A DNA stretch of 64,000 nucleotides from Ryuthela nishihirai (GCA_038380435.1 JAWZYU010000007.1:23725001-23789000), one strand, 5' to 3'. Positions 43,691 through 55,079 are shown, counted from the first letter of the stretch. Program-made: numbers and translations. The notes: generated by a model from the sequence alone, not told the origin.

Positions 43691-43998
43691 TATGCTTCAT
43701 TTTTTTTTCTAATTATGCTGTTTGTTTCAATTTCTTGTATATTTAATCCTAATTTTAATTAAAAATGATAAGTTTTTTATTAAAATTACAAAGAATACAT
43801 GTTAATTTTTGAAATAATCGATATACGTGAATATTTAATTGTTTACGTATATTGCGTATTCAGGGCATTCGACGTTTTTTTTTTTTTTTTGGGGGGGGGG
43901 GGTTAGAGTGTTTAATATAAATAAGTAAGGTTCTGGCCCGCGGCACTCTGAAAAATCCTCATCTGACAAGCCTAGGGAAAAAATATTGCCCATTCCTG

Positions 43999-44060
43999 AT
44001 CTGCATAAACAAAAAACTGATCTGCATAAACAAAAAACTGATCTGCATAAACAAAAAAGT
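43999..44060 (+). repeat. 21-bp triplication at a hAT target site
   Basis: Three head-to-tail copies of a 21-bp unit starting ATCTGCATAAACAAAA, immediately outside the hAT right end. The first 8 bases are the presumed TSD. Confidence 0.9.
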
Positions 44061-44220
44061 TCGATGTCTACAGATGGACAGACAGACGACAAAGTGTATA
44101 CCTTATCTCGTTTTTTTTTAAAAACAAAATAAAAAAAATGAACTTTTGTTTCCACGTTGTCCGTAGATATTCAATATTTTTGTTATTAGAGATCAACGAA
44201 ATAATGTTTTTGGGTTGGAT

Positions 44221-44268
44221 CCCTCTGTGGCAAGCAGGTGCTTGAGAGGATATTTATTATTATTATTA
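44221..44268 (+). mobile_element. SINE-B tail fragment
   Basis: CCTCTGTGGCAAGCAGGTGC to GGATATTTATTATTATT. It follows a short Rep300 scrap (44160-44200). Confidence 0.75.
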
Positions 44269-44413
44269 TTAAGTACTAGAGATGAATGAGTACGTCTTAA
44301 AAGCTAAGGCTTCAAACATTAGGGCTTCAAAAGCATATATTTTGCAAGGCCGTCCTTGCGAAAAAACAGAAGCTCAAGTACATCCCATGAGATTTAAACA
44401 TGAAAATCTCTAC

Positions 44414-44500
44414 GACTTCAGCTGACCGGAAATGGCCAGCTGAAGTCATAGATTTCCCCTGATTGGTATGCAGGTCATACACCAATCAGAGGAAATCTAT
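44414..44500. repeat. Two adjacent hairpins
   Basis: Hairpin A: GACTTCAGCTG (44414-44424) against CAGCTGAAGTC (44437-44447). Hairpin B: 23-25-bp arms beginning ATAGATTTCC (44448) and closing at 44500, loop CAGGT. Probably a small foldback element; its outer borders are unclear. Confidence 0.9.
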
Positions 44501-44724
44501 AAGACTTTAGCTGACCGTTTCCAGACAGAACATATCGTATAAGCTGTAGAATGTTTCTAAATGATACGTTTCTGTCACCAACTATCCCAGTTCTGGGCAA
44601 CTAAACGCTAATTGGATTACTTAAAATCGAAAATTTCTCTGTGACATGTGATTGACAATGCAACTGGAATAGGTATAAAAAATTACAGGAAATGCGTATA
44701 AAGAATATATATGGAATATATTAT

Positions 44725-46680
44725 ATGGGACACTTAGAGTGCTTGGCTATTAATCAAAGGGACTGGGTACTAATTCTGGGTAAGGCACGGATGCAGGGGC
44801 GTAGCGAAGGACTATGGTTGGGGGGCGAAATCGCAAATTTTATAACTCGAAAATCAAATTTTGTCAACTGAGAAAATAATGTCTCTCTCTGGTTCGTACC
44901 TAGATTTTCGCTTCGTGGGGGGTGGGGGTGGGGGTTGAAGTAATTTTTACAACTCTCCTGCATTTTGCCATTTGACTTTCAATTTTGCCAACTAACCATA
45001 ATTTCACAGAAATAATCCCAATATTTACATCTCGTCTGAATTGTAGCAAGTCAGTATGAATTTTCTCAACTCCCCTTGATTTGGCCAAATCTTCTTAATT
45101 TCACAAAAACAATCCCAATTTTACATCTCTCCTAAATATGCCAAGTCACTTCAAATTTTTCAAACTCCAAAGTTTTTGCCAAGTTTTGTCGATTATGTCA
45201 TCTCTCCTTAATTTCACAAAAAACAATCCCAATTTTCATAACTCGCCCTATTTTACCAAGTGGATTCGAATTTTGCCAACTGCCCTAGATTTTGCCAAGT
45301 TTCTTCGATTTTGCCAACTCGCCGCAATCTTACAGAAAAAAACTCAATTTTAACATCTCATCTGATTGCAAAGTCACTCTGAAATTTGCCAGCTCCCCCA
45401 AGATTTGCCAACTCTCCTAGATATTGCAAAGTTGCCAACAAGCCATAATTTATATAGAAAATTTATATATTTTGCCAACAAGCCATAATTTTATAGAAAA
45501 AAGATTACAATTTTCACATCTCACCTGAATTTTGCCAACTCTCCACGATTTTCGCAAGTCATTCCAAATTTTGCCAACTCGCCATAATTTTACAGAAAAA
45601 AAATCCCATTTTTTACAACTCACCTGAATTTTTCCAACTCCCCAAGATTTTGCCAAGTCACTCCGAATTTTGCCAATTCTCCAGGATTTTGCCAAGTGAC
45701 TCCGAATTTTGCCAACTGCCCCTAGATTCTGCCACCTCGCCATAATTTTACGGAAAAAATTCCAATTTTTACATCTCACCTGAATTTTGCCAACTCTCCA
45801 CGATTTTGCCAAGTCACTCCGAATTTTGCCAACTGCCCTTAGATTCTGCCACCTCGCCATAATTTTACGGAAAAAATTCCAATTTTTACATCTCACCTGA
45901 ATTTTGCCAACTCTCCACGATTTTGCCAAGTCACTCCGAATTTTATCAACTCCGCAAGATGTTACTAAGTCACTCCGAATTTTGCCAATTCTCCGCGATT
46001 TTGCCAAGTCACTCCGAATTTTGCCAACTCTCCTAGATTTTGCCAACTCGCCATAATTTTACGGAAAAAAATCCCAATTTTTACATCTCATTTGAATTTT
46101 GCTAACTCCTCATGATTTTGTCAACTCCCCCGTATTTTACTAAGTGGCTTCGAATTTTGCCAACTGCTCTAGATTTTTCCGTCTCTTCATTCTCCAAATT
46201 GCTCTAGATTTTTCCGTCTCTCCATTTTCCGAACTGCTCTAGATTTTGCCGTCTCTCCATTTTCCAAACTACCCTATTTACCAAGTTGTCTCGAATTTGA
46301 CAACTCCCCTTAATTTTAAAAAAAGATTACAAATTTTTACAACTCACCTAGATTTTACAAAGTCGCTTAGAATTTTGCCAACTCCGAGTTACTTTTTTTT
46401 TTTTTTTTGGGGGGGGGGGGGATTTTCGAGTTGTAAAAATTTCGATTTCGCCCCCCAACCATAGTCGTTCGCTACGCCCCTGCATCCGTGCCTCCCCCAT
46501 AGCTACGCCCCTGCATCCGTGCCTCCCCCATAGCTACGCCCCTGCATGGATGTTTGTGTTGCCTTTCTCTTAAGGTCTCGCCTTCCTCTCTAGATATTTT
46601 CTATGTCATATTTAACTGGCAGATTCCTGTAAGACCTCTGTGGCAAGCAGCTGCTTGAGAGGGTATTTCCTTTTTTTAAA
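44725..46680 (+). mobile_element. SINE-B split by R-element copy 3
   Basis: A diverged head (44725-44793, GGGTAAGGCACGGATG) continues after the R-element at 46545 with CATGGATGTTTGTGTTG and the normal body and tail to GAGAGGGTATTTCC. Confidence 0.88.
44794..46544 (+). mobile_element. R-element, copy 3
   Basis: CAGGGGCGTAGCGAAGGACT to CTACGCCCCTG, with 8-bp TSD CACGGATG / CATGGATG (44786-44793 and 46545-46552) in SINE-B. The interior is the TTTTGCCAACT-type degenerate array. The right end carries an inverted 72-bp copy of the left end with 10 bp of its flank (46421-46492), then a 31-bp unit repeated so that the terminus occurs three times (46471, 46502, 46533). T18-G13 homopolymers lie at about 46393-46420. 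Confidence 0.9.
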
Positions 46681-46686
46681 AATTAA

Positions 46687-46960
46687 ATCAGAGCCAGATC
46701 TGGGGGGGGGGGGGAATTGACCTTCCCCTTTGAGAATGCTAATAAAGATAATAGGGCAAAAATTTATTAAACTGTGCACATTTCACGCATATTTCAAAGG
46801 AAATTTTAAAGCCTTTTAAACGTAAGGAAAAATGTTATTCTGCATTGGAAATCCATTCTATTGGTCCTTATACCGGACCAATAGTCCGTAGTAGTGGAGT
46901 AAATCCTCCTTATTTTTTTTCTAGATTCGGGTCTGAGTTGAACTATTACATAAAAAGCTC
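46687..46960 (+). mobile_element. G-MITE copy
   Basis: AGAGCCAGATCTGGGG, a G tract, CCCCTTTGAGAATGCTAATA, then an ATGTTATTCTGCATTGGAAA block also found at 48650. Confidence 0.6.
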
Positions 46961-47678
46961 TAAATTTATTTTTAAAATCGTAAAAAATATAAAAGTTTAT
47001 TTGAAAATTTACAAGCATTTATTATTAAAACATTGCTAATATATAAAATTCAAAAATTAAATATCTGTTGCAAATTGCAGAATAAAATATATTTTACTTA
47101 ATGTGGATAAATAATTTAATTGTATTTAAAAATGGAAGATACCCATGGAGTGTGGACAGTTTTTATACTCCTTGATTCTATATTAGATGATACTTTTTTT
47201 TATTTATTTTCTTTGTTTTACTTTGATTATTTTATATTTCCATCAATGTATTCTGTTGTAATTTTGTATGAATATGTTCAAAGGAAATAAAAAATAATAA
47301 TTAAAAACATTGAATTTACCATTGTGGTTGTGGTGGAATGGGTTCAAGTTCACAAAGAGATGTTTATTAAAAATACATGGGTTTTTTTTATAGAAAAAAG
47401 CTTTAAGGTATTGGTATGGTTATACAACAACAACAAAAAGTTACATATACATTTCTAGTGATTGTTCTTACATCTACAAGATAAATCATTGCACTTAAGA
47501 GAGGATATGTGTTTTTTCAAGTTAATCTTTCTTGACTTTATTTTGGCAAAATCGTCAATGACATCAAAATTTGTTTCTTGAAATAAATCACTTTCAACGG
47601 ATAAAAAAAATGACGAAGTTTTTTCAGTTTTCTTATTTATATATATATATACAATGACGGTGATATATGAAAATTTTA
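46961..47678. other. Unassigned AT-rich sequence
   Basis: 47110-47300 could be a LINE 3' end (ends in AGGAAATAAAAAATAATAAT), weakly supported. The reverse strand at 47600-47450 has a short open run with CNDLSCRCK that I cannot assign. Confidence 0.35.
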
Positions 47679-47724
47679 CACCTATTTGTGAAATGACACG
47701 TATATGTCATTTCGCACATAGGTG
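47679..47724. repeat. 20-bp-arm hairpin
   Basis: CACCTATTTGTGAAATGACA (47679-47698) against TGTCATTTCGCACATAGGTG (47705-47724), 18 of 20 paired, 6-bp loop. It lies beside an (AT)n tract. Confidence 0.9.
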
Positions 47725-47939
47725 CGAAACATAGGTTAAGCTAATGGCAGGGTGATATTACCCATAGCCTAGATCGGCTATATCGCTAAGCCCCGTCCCC
47801 ATTCCTACGCCACTGGATGGAAAACACAGACAGTGCAACTGCAACGTTAAATACAAACTCGTCCTTCGTTATAAATTGGGAACCAATATTCCTATAAATG
47901 AGAAATGTGCCGCTCCTAAAACTATACTTCCTCGGGAGA

Positions 47940-48440
47940 CCATTGGAATGCTTCTGCAGTCGCATTCGACCTGAGCATGGGGTTTCTGGTTCTAATCTTG
48001 TTTATGCATGGACGTTTGTATCGTCTTCTGCTGAGATTTCGCTTCCTTCATAGAGATCACAACTGACAAGCTTTAGTATCGGGTTCAAGTCTTATCTGCT
48101 TCCTCTGATATAACACAATATAATACAAGTATACCAAGAAGGAGCAAAAAGCCTTTAAACGAACTTCTCTCACAGTTTTTCTCCAATGATAAATGGAATA
48201 GCAACGGCAAAGGAATTTCAAACATTTTTCAAAAGTAAAAAAACAACCCCAAAACGGACGGAAAAATGAAATACCGCAATGGATATTCACTCTCTTGCCC
48301 TCCTCCAATTACATTTTTCTGGCTCGATGGCGTCGCTTGGAGAACCATCATCCCCTCCCCATATATTTTTTAAATCCGGGCCTGATTATAGTGTTATAGT
48401 GAAGGCTCCTGCGAGACCTCTGTCACAGTAACTTCTCAGA
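47940..48440 (+). mobile_element. Old SINE-B split by G-MITE sequence
   Basis: A diverged head and body (TTTATGCATGGACGTTTGTA and CTGCTGAGATTTCGC) at 47940-48080 and a tail-like GGCTCCTGCGAGACCTCTGT at 48400. Between them 48235-48385 resembles the right half of a G-MITE, ending AAATCCGGGCCTG. Confidence 0.5.
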
Positions 48441-48479
48441 ATTTTTTTTATTATTGGGTAAAAAATCCATTTTTTCGTT

Positions 48480-48775
48480 CCTTTGTACTAGCGCCGTATA
48501 TATATAGAGAGAGAGAGAGGGGGGGAAAGGGGCATGGCTCTCCCTTTCAAATGCTAGTAAGGGTAATAGAGGCAAATTTTTTTTAAACTTATTTATATTT
48601 CTCATATTTTTCAAGAAATTTTTTAAAGATCTGAAAACGGAGGGGAAAATGTTATACTGCATTGGAAATCTGTTCTCTTGGCCTCCCTTTTTATATTTTC
48701 CGGGCTCGATTGTGTTCCTCTTCACCCCCCCCCCCCCCAGCTCGATATTTTTCTAGTTACCGGCCTGCATTGTAC
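48480..48775 (+). mobile_element. G-MITE copy
   Basis: Shares TTTCAAATGCTAGTAAGGG, GTTATACTGCATTGGAAAT and a C tract followed by AGCTCGATATTTTTC with the other copies. The right end is TACCGGCCTG. A (GA)n tract lies at the left. Confidence 0.65.
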
Positions 48776-48875
48776 TGATATAAACTATTTAGATTCATTT
48801 ATAATTATTTTGTGCAAAGATTTAATAATCCTAAATAAACAAAAATATATGTTAATAATTTCGTTTTCTTTAAAG

Positions 48876-49060
48876 CAGTGGTTCTCAACCTTTTATGCTT
48901 CACGTACCCGCTGGAAATGTTTATGTAACTGGCGTACCCCTTGTATAGATAGATAAAACCATAATTATAGCATAACAATGGGAATAAAATAAAACAGACT
49001 TTGTTACTAGATCTAGCGACTTTTGAGCTCTCACGGCGCATCTCACGTTGAGAATCCCTA
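48876..49060 (+). mobile_element. hAT-1 MITE
   Basis: A 185-bp copy, CAGTGGTTCTCAACC to CGTTGAGAATCCCTA. The octamers CTTTAAAG (48868-48875) and CTTTGAAG (49061-49068) match 7 of 8. Confidence 0.9.
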
Positions 49061-49299
49061 CTTTGAAGTATTTAAATGTGTTGTTATTTTTAAGACGAGG
49101 AACTTTTGATTTATTGATATAGGCGTTTTGGTGCATATGCTTCTGTACTGAGCTTTTGTAATAGGTCTGACGTGCTCTTCCTTGTTATACCTCTGTACTG
49201 CGAGTTTGATGTTTTCATAAACAGCTCTGTCGACGTAGTTGCTCTTGCAGTCATAACAGATTTTAAAGAATTTCCTTGTAGAAATAACAATGCACTTAG

Positions 49300-49560
49300 A
49301 AACACAAAGTCCAATATATAAATCTTTAGTTCTGAATTTTAAAATCCCACGATTCGTTCGTTGTACGTGTTAGGAAATACATTCTTACGGAACGTAGTAC
49401 TGTTTTGAGTGCGTTTGCAGTTTTTGTAATACGCAAGCGAATGTAGTGCTGATGGATGGTGCGCGGTGTATTAATGCGCAAAAATGGCGCTGCCCTTGTA
49501 AAGGGGACGAGTTGCTGGCAGGTAGATGCAGTTATTTTTTGTATTTCTGGCTGATGTAGG
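49300..49560 (+). promoter_or_regulatory. Putative promoter and 5' UTR of host gene
   Basis: A CpG-rich stretch (about 49330-49510) in otherwise CpG-poor surroundings, free of repeats. AAAATGGCGCTG at 49481-49492 resembles the YY1-type element that marks transcription starts of many housekeeping genes. TGCGCA just before it resembles a half NRF1 site. If transcription starts there, the 5' UTR is about 75 nt. An in-frame TGA (9-7 bases before the ATG) closes the upstream frame. Confidence 0.5.
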
Positions 49561-49635
49561 ATGGATTCAAGTAAGAACACACAATCAAGATTGTTCCAGT
49601 TAACGCCTATTGAAGCTAAAGAAGAGCATGATGAA
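49561..49635 (+). CDS. First coding exon of an unidentified host gene
   Basis: ATG opens 25 codons encoding MDSSKNTQSRLFQLTPIEAK followed by EEHDE. The exon ends at 49635 in phase 0, followed directly by GTAAGTG, a strong splice donor. The ATG comes after an upstream in-frame stop and a CpG-rich promoter-like region. The product is a polar N-terminus with no signal peptide. I do not recognise the family from 25 residues. No matching acceptor exon is evident in the next 14 kb, so the first intron probably extends beyond the window. Confidence 0.6.
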
Positions 49636-50784
49636 GTAAGTGAATTTTATATTGTTATTTTCGCTTGACTTTGTGTGGTCGGTGGCTCGACTCATGGAGT
49701 GGCCAATGGGACTTCGTTGTTCCTTTCATTTCGATTGAACGCGCATAGAAAGCGGACATGTGATGTCAGTAAATTTGAAGCTGGCCAAGAGATGGCGCTT
49801 ATACACTCAAGATAGCAAGTTTTTTGCCAACAGTAGTGGTCAGCAGCTTGAAATAGTTTTTTTTTAGTTAAAAAGTTTGTTTCAATTTATAGTGGTTATA
49901 TTTAACTTTAAAATAAGTTATTGTAGATATGAAGAAGAATAAACAAAGTACTGTTAACACACATGAGGGCAAAACCCAACAGGAAATCATTATATAATAA
50001 ATTACAAAGTAAAATAACATGTTGATATGCGAAATACTGAAAGATTAAAATTGGTTACAAAAGTATTTCATGTAAAAATACTAAACACTGTTTTTAATAT
50101 GATAGCCAATAATTTAAAAAGTTTACTATTTTTTGCAGTTCCTCACACGTCCCATTCCCGACGTATTTTTTTTTTCTGGGATACTTTATTCATTGTTTAT
50201 GATTATGCATTTTGTTCTTGTATTTTACATGCCTTTTAAAGTATGTCTTAATTTATGCAATGTATACAATACACAGTGGCCATGTATAAAATATAAATTA
50301 TGAAAATAAAATATTTTGAACTTAAGTATTTTTATTTCAATTTTGCATATGCTGAATCAAACAGCTTATGAGACAAGTGTCATAATAATGTTTAAATGGC
50401 AGTGCAAAAACAAACTTGCTGGTTTTATACCAGATTTGTATAAGAAATAGGTGAGTCATGAAGGAAGGACAGAGAGGGATATATGATACATTGAGAAGCT
50501 AAAGATTTCAGGCAAAATATGAAGTTGTAATGTTTAGTGGCTGACAATGTATTTTTTTCAAGCACACTCTACTCTCATGGGTCTTGTCAGTAAAGTGTCT
50601 GATGAGAGATTATCAAGATAAATTGTATAATTACGACCTGTGAGAGCTAAGCCCTCAGATAAAAAAAAGACAACAAACAACTATGCCACACCTGCGATTT
50701 CAACCAGACCTCACTAATTACAGTATCAGGGCAAATCAGTGCAATACACTGTGAACAGAGATATAGGAAGTATACTTGACATCA
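49636..50784 (+). other. Start of putative first intron
   Basis: CpG-rich to about 49800, then CpG-poor and AT-rich. No repeats or further exons recognised. Confidence 0.45.
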
Positions 50785-51000
50785 GACCTGGATCCAGAAA
50801 AAAACATAATTGGAGGGGGAAGGAAACTGGATTTCCATTGCAATACAAATTAATAACATATTACTCTTTGTTTTTAAACCCCCTGGCCTTTAAAAAAATC
50901 TTGAAATAGGAACAAGTTAAATATTTTTTTTTGCCTCCATTACCATTATTATTAAGGGGGATGGGTGGGCATGGACCACTTGACTCCCCCACCCTAGATC
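50785..51000 (-). mobile_element. G-MITE copy
   Basis: Reverse copy: the left side has AGACCTGGATCCAG and the right side CTCCCCCACCCTAGATC. The middle carries TTTCCATTGCAATACAAAT, matching the reverse of GCATTGGAAAT blocks elsewhere. Confidence 0.55.
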
Positions 51001-51631
51001 AAAGCATGTGTGACATTTAAAGTTTTGATGTAGCACTAGAAGAAGATTAAAAATTATTCAGTTAAATAATGCTGCAGGATTTTGTTGCTGCATCTGAGAG
51101 TAAAATTACAAATAACATGAAAATTCTCTGTCATTGAGCAATAAAATTTTTAAATTTTATTGCATGGTTATACCGCATTTTAAAAGGCAAAACATCTGAC
51201 CATTCATTATGTTGTAACACATAAAGAAAACTGCTGGAAATAGATATCAGAACTCTAAGCTCTGATATCATTATATATATATTTATGAAATGAACTTGTC
51301 GCACACTATCAACTTTCACCTCTGAAGTTCCTCTCACTTGTCACCTCTATGGTACATGAAATCTCATTCGTTACTTTTGACACTAAGTAGCTTAGATATT
51401 TTGTTGAAGTGCTTTAAGACATTTAACAATGTCATGGAATATTAAAGATATTAATTTAATTTTGATATCATCTACCTGCATTATTCACTTTTACAAAATA
51501 AAAGGTGGTCTTTAAGTTAAATGAGCATTGCAGATAGGTGATATAAATGCTTAGGGTTCTGAAATCTTTCTTAAGTAGTTTTCCTTATATGTTAGAACAT
51601 AATAGCACATTCAGATGTTTTTGTCTTTTAA

Positions 51632-51893
51632 CACTTTGACTGCCGTATGAATCATATATGATTAACACTTAATTTGCTCCTGGGGCCGCGTGAATCATCT
51701 GTGCTTCACATACAAATTTGTAGTTCAGGGCACGTGATTCACACTTTCAAAGTTTGTTTTTAAGCAACAAATTTATAAAAATTATATAAATTTATATTAT
51801 TTAGCAATTTAAGACCAATTTTAGTTGATATAACAAAAAAAAAAGACATGTCCCAGGACTCGAAAAAATTTTTACATTGCGGCAGTCAAAGTG
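51632..51893. mobile_element. piggyBac-type MITE
   Basis: A 262-bp non-coding element with perfect TIRs CACTTTGACTGCCG and reverse complement, flanked by TTAA at 51628-51631 and 51894-51897. TTAA duplication is diagnostic of piggyBac-type transposition. A subterminal GTGAATCA / TGATTCAC pair is also present. It keeps several CpGs, so it is younger than most intron repeats. Confidence 0.92.
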
Positions 51894-52013
51894 TTAAAAT
51901 ACAGTATAATCATTAAGTAAATTTATTGTATCAATTTGCTGTATGTTTGCTAAATAGTAAATAAAATTTTTAAAGTTTATCTTTCAAATCATTTGTTTAT
52001 TAAAAAATTTTCA

Positions 52014-52287
52014 GGAGTAACCTAAAAAGCTTTTTGGAATGAGAACAGTGCTCTTTCTTCACTGAAGTGACATTAGGGCTGTTAAGAACTTCTTACCACA
52101 TGTTGTGAAGGGTGATTCCAGTGTCTTGGTTGCAGATGAGGACAGACAAGGTCATTATCTCTTCATAACATATGGAAAGAAATTTTAAACAGCCCTAATA
52201 TCACCACATTGTGTCATTTCACTGGAGATGAAGTGCTATCCCTGCTCCAAAAAGCTTCCAAGTTTGCTCCTGAGAACGTTTGGTGTG
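52014..52287. repeat. Foldback repeat
   Basis: Arms 52014-52150 and 52150-52287 are inverted copies (AAAGCTTTTTGGAATGAGAA against CTGCTCCAAAAAGCTT). A third, single arm lies at 52668-52830 in direct orientation with the first. Shared GCCATTGAGCAATA-type sequence at 51130 and 52600 suggests a larger old element. Confidence 0.75.
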
Positions 52288-52386
52288 GAAGATAAGACAA
52301 CAAATGGTTTGGAAGATAAGAATTAAAATTTTATTGTTCAGTGAAGATTTTTAGTGTCAAATTAAAATTGTAAAAGGTAAAAAATT

Positions 52387-52557
52387 AAATACCTATCTTC
52401 CTCTATGCACCCTAAAAAGTAGAAAATAAAACTAAAGCATATTGATGATACAAGCAATCACTAACTTCATATATATGAATTCAGTGACTGATTGCACCAT
52501 CATTATGCTTTAGTTTCACTTTCTACTTTTTTGATTCATAGAGGAAGATAGGTATTT
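52387..52557. repeat. 171-bp palindrome
   Basis: AAATACCTATCTTCCTCTAT at the left is matched by its reverse complement at 52538-52557. Most of the interior pairs as well, up to a centre near 52472 (CATATATATG). MITE-like, no TSD determined. Confidence 0.88.
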
Positions 52558-53258
52558 TTTCAAATTTTTATTTAGATATTTTTAAAATAACTGAAATTTC
52601 TCTGCCATTGAGCAATACAATTTTGAAGTTTAACCTTCAACCTATCTGCATATTAAAAAGTTTTCAGGAGCAAACCTCAGAAGCTTTTTGGAGCAAGAAC
52701 AGTGCTCCGTCTTCAATGAAGCAACACTGTGTTTCACTCAAGACAACACTAGTGCTGCTAAGACTTTTTCCACATGCTGTGAAGGGCAATTCCAGTTTCT
52801 TTATTGCAGGAGTAGACAGATGAGGTTTTTATTTCAATAGTGTCATTTACAATGGTTCCATAGTAAGTGGATGCACGTGCTGGCAGTGTGGCATGTTCCC
52901 AGTGTATTGTAGCTGCATGTTGTATTGCCAGCTCTGCAACAGCAGAGCTCTGTGAACCTCTCCTGTAGAGAATATATGGTTTTTCCAGAATAATAAACAG
53001 TAGAGTTATCTGACAACTGTAGAGGAAATCAGTATATGCTCAGTTTTTGAAGGAGGCTAAATTTGCCCTTGTCCCTTTGTATAATTTTCCTTGGGCTGAA
53101 AATAATATTGCTTTTTTGGCCTCTTGAGTAATTTCTTGACTTATCGCACTGGACAGGAATGTAAGATATGGATCTGGCAAAGGTTTCCCTTTTGGAGTCT
53201 GATTTGGGAAGAGAGCTGAATCTGTTCTGCTGTCATTCTATAACTGTTGCTCATCAAA

Positions 53259-53850
53259 CTAATTGTTTGATGGTAATTTTCTGATGAAAATGAATCTGTT
53301 GCTGTTGTTGTTTCTATACCTATTGGTTACCTTTTCAATTGCTTTTTGGCGGAAGCCATGGGATGCAGCAATGGATGGATGTTTTGAATTTCTTTTTGTA
53401 AGCAAAGACTCATTTGATGATGCAGTGAAGGTCTTATGGATGAGAGAATGGAATGCTGCAATTTTGTTCACCCACGGGGGCATGAATGAGTCTGCGCATA
53501 CGATGGAGGGTACATAGGTAGGCTTTCGGTATATTGATGTTGTCAAGGCTGCTACATCATCTTTTTTGATACAAACCTCTAAATAGGGAATGGCATTGAT
53601 GTTTTCTTCCTCTTTCATGAAATGTAGGATAGATACTCTTCGCTCTATGATGTTTTTATCCAAAAAGATGAGTTTTTTTTTGAAGAAAACACCCATTTGC
53701 TAGAGGCAAATGATAGCTGTTGATAACCATCTTGGATTGGAGAACTTGCAGATGAACACCTGGAGTCACTTTGATAATTTGGAGAGGTGGATAGCCATTG
53801 GTAGGACGTGGGCAGTATAGATCGAAGCTGCATCAGCCAGAGTGCTATAT
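53259..53850 (-). pseudogene. Penelope-like reverse transcriptase fragment
   Basis: The reverse strand from 53696 encodes an ORF with IPYLEVCIKKDDVAALTTSI, then YRKPTYVPSIVCADSF, then PPWVNKIAAFHSLIHKTF. The order (F/Y)LDV, YRKPT, S.HP..K, L..RA is characteristic of the region after the RT core in Penelope-like elements and related RTs. Upstream RT motifs and the GIY-YIG endonuclease are not visible. 53697-53850 may continue it in another frame. 54005-54814 holds nothing recognisable. Confidence 0.7.
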
Positions 53851-54814
53851 CAACTTTTATGTTTGTAACTTTTGTCTACCATTGTACATAATATGTGTAC
53901 TGTTGTTCTCAAACAGCAATTCCATCAACAATATTTTTAAATTCACCCACCTGTGCCACAATTTTTCTGGTGCTAGTGCTGTGTGTGGCTTTTTCTGGTG
54001 CTAGTGCTTCTATCCTAGGAATTTGCACAGAATATTAGCAGCCACAATTGTAGGTCCTTGGCCATAGTCTTACATTTTACCATAGTTTATGATCAACAGA
54101 AGAATTGTTTGATGGTTTATGGCTTGTTTTATATCATTGTTGCTTCACTGTTACAACATTTTCCTGAATAACAGATGCATATGAATTTAATTTTTATGTG
54201 TGTACATTTCTGCCATGGTATCTTAGACCACTAAACTGATACTGGGAATAAACCTGGGAGAATTATCAGATCATTAAGGAGTCATTTTGCATATAAAATT
54301 TTTGTTCCACAAAAACTCATTCAATATTGCACCTTCTATGAATTTCACATTTAGCTTGGTGTCACTGTGCAAACCAGTGTGTGTCTTTTCACACAGAATG
54401 AATATAGTATACATCCAGACAATGACAGACTGTAATTTATGTATAAAGTTTTTTGATGCAATGTGTGTAGATTTTTCAGTTATCCTAGTACCTCTCCCTA
54501 ATTTATGGTACCCCATTCAAGTTCACCCTGAATGTATAAAATTAAGCACATGACTACCAAATAAAAAATAAGGGTATGTCCTGATTTAAGTACACAAGTA
54601 TTTTTGCTATAACATGCTCAGCAACAAAGTTTAAGGACTGCATTCCCTGTTTTATCATATGTGTACACTCATGAACATGATTGAAAAAAAAAACTAATTG
54701 TACAATATTTGAAACTTCAACAAAATCACTAAATGTACTTTATGTTGGAATGAGAGAAATGATTTATAAATATGCTGTACAATGTCCTATTAAAATATTA
54801 GAGAGTTTCCACTT

Positions 54815-55010
54815 TATGTCAGTGGAAGTTAATCCCAGAGCTTTATAACTTCTAAAATAAACTTATATGAAGAAATGTGATTGAAGACAGAATAAAGATT
54901 TACATAGATCTATTTGAATCCTGAATTAAAAAAAAAATTCAGTCAGTATTTTAAAGGTTATGGTAACTGTAATATTTAATGACATCAATTCCAGTTCTAA
55001 AAAACTTGTA
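54815..55010 (+). repeat. Old repeat shared with 18935-19200
   Basis: Common blocks: CTTTATAACTTCTAAAATAA, ATGTGATTG and TTCAGTCAGTATTT. A reverse relative seems to lie at 59280-59400. Confidence 0.5.
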
Positions 55011-55079
55011 CGTAATTCGTAAATATTGAAAAAAAAAAATGATGCCCGAATTTTCTAAAATATAAATAATAAAATTACC

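Larger units (their letters stand above)
42648..43998 (+). mobile_element. hAT element (GTF2IRD2/Zaphod-like)
   Basis: Ends CAGCCATGGCAAACCTGTAG and (reverse) CAGGAATGGGCAATATTTTT. The flanking octamers ATTTATAT and ATCTGCAT match 5 of 8, differing by transitions. It contains a broken transposase and a younger SINE-A. Confidence 0.8.

Noticed and set aside
43872..43902. Poly-T/poly-G and other homopolymer runs (46393-46420, 60737-60749, 61062-61073)
   Set aside because: Simple sequence, common at the ends of these MITEs and prone to sequencing error; no further claim made.
53263..53517. Plus-strand ORF MFDGNFLMKMNLLLLLFLYL with a signal-peptide-like start
   Set aside because: Antisense of the Penelope-like RT fragment. 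The hydrophobic run is the complement of an N-rich stretch.
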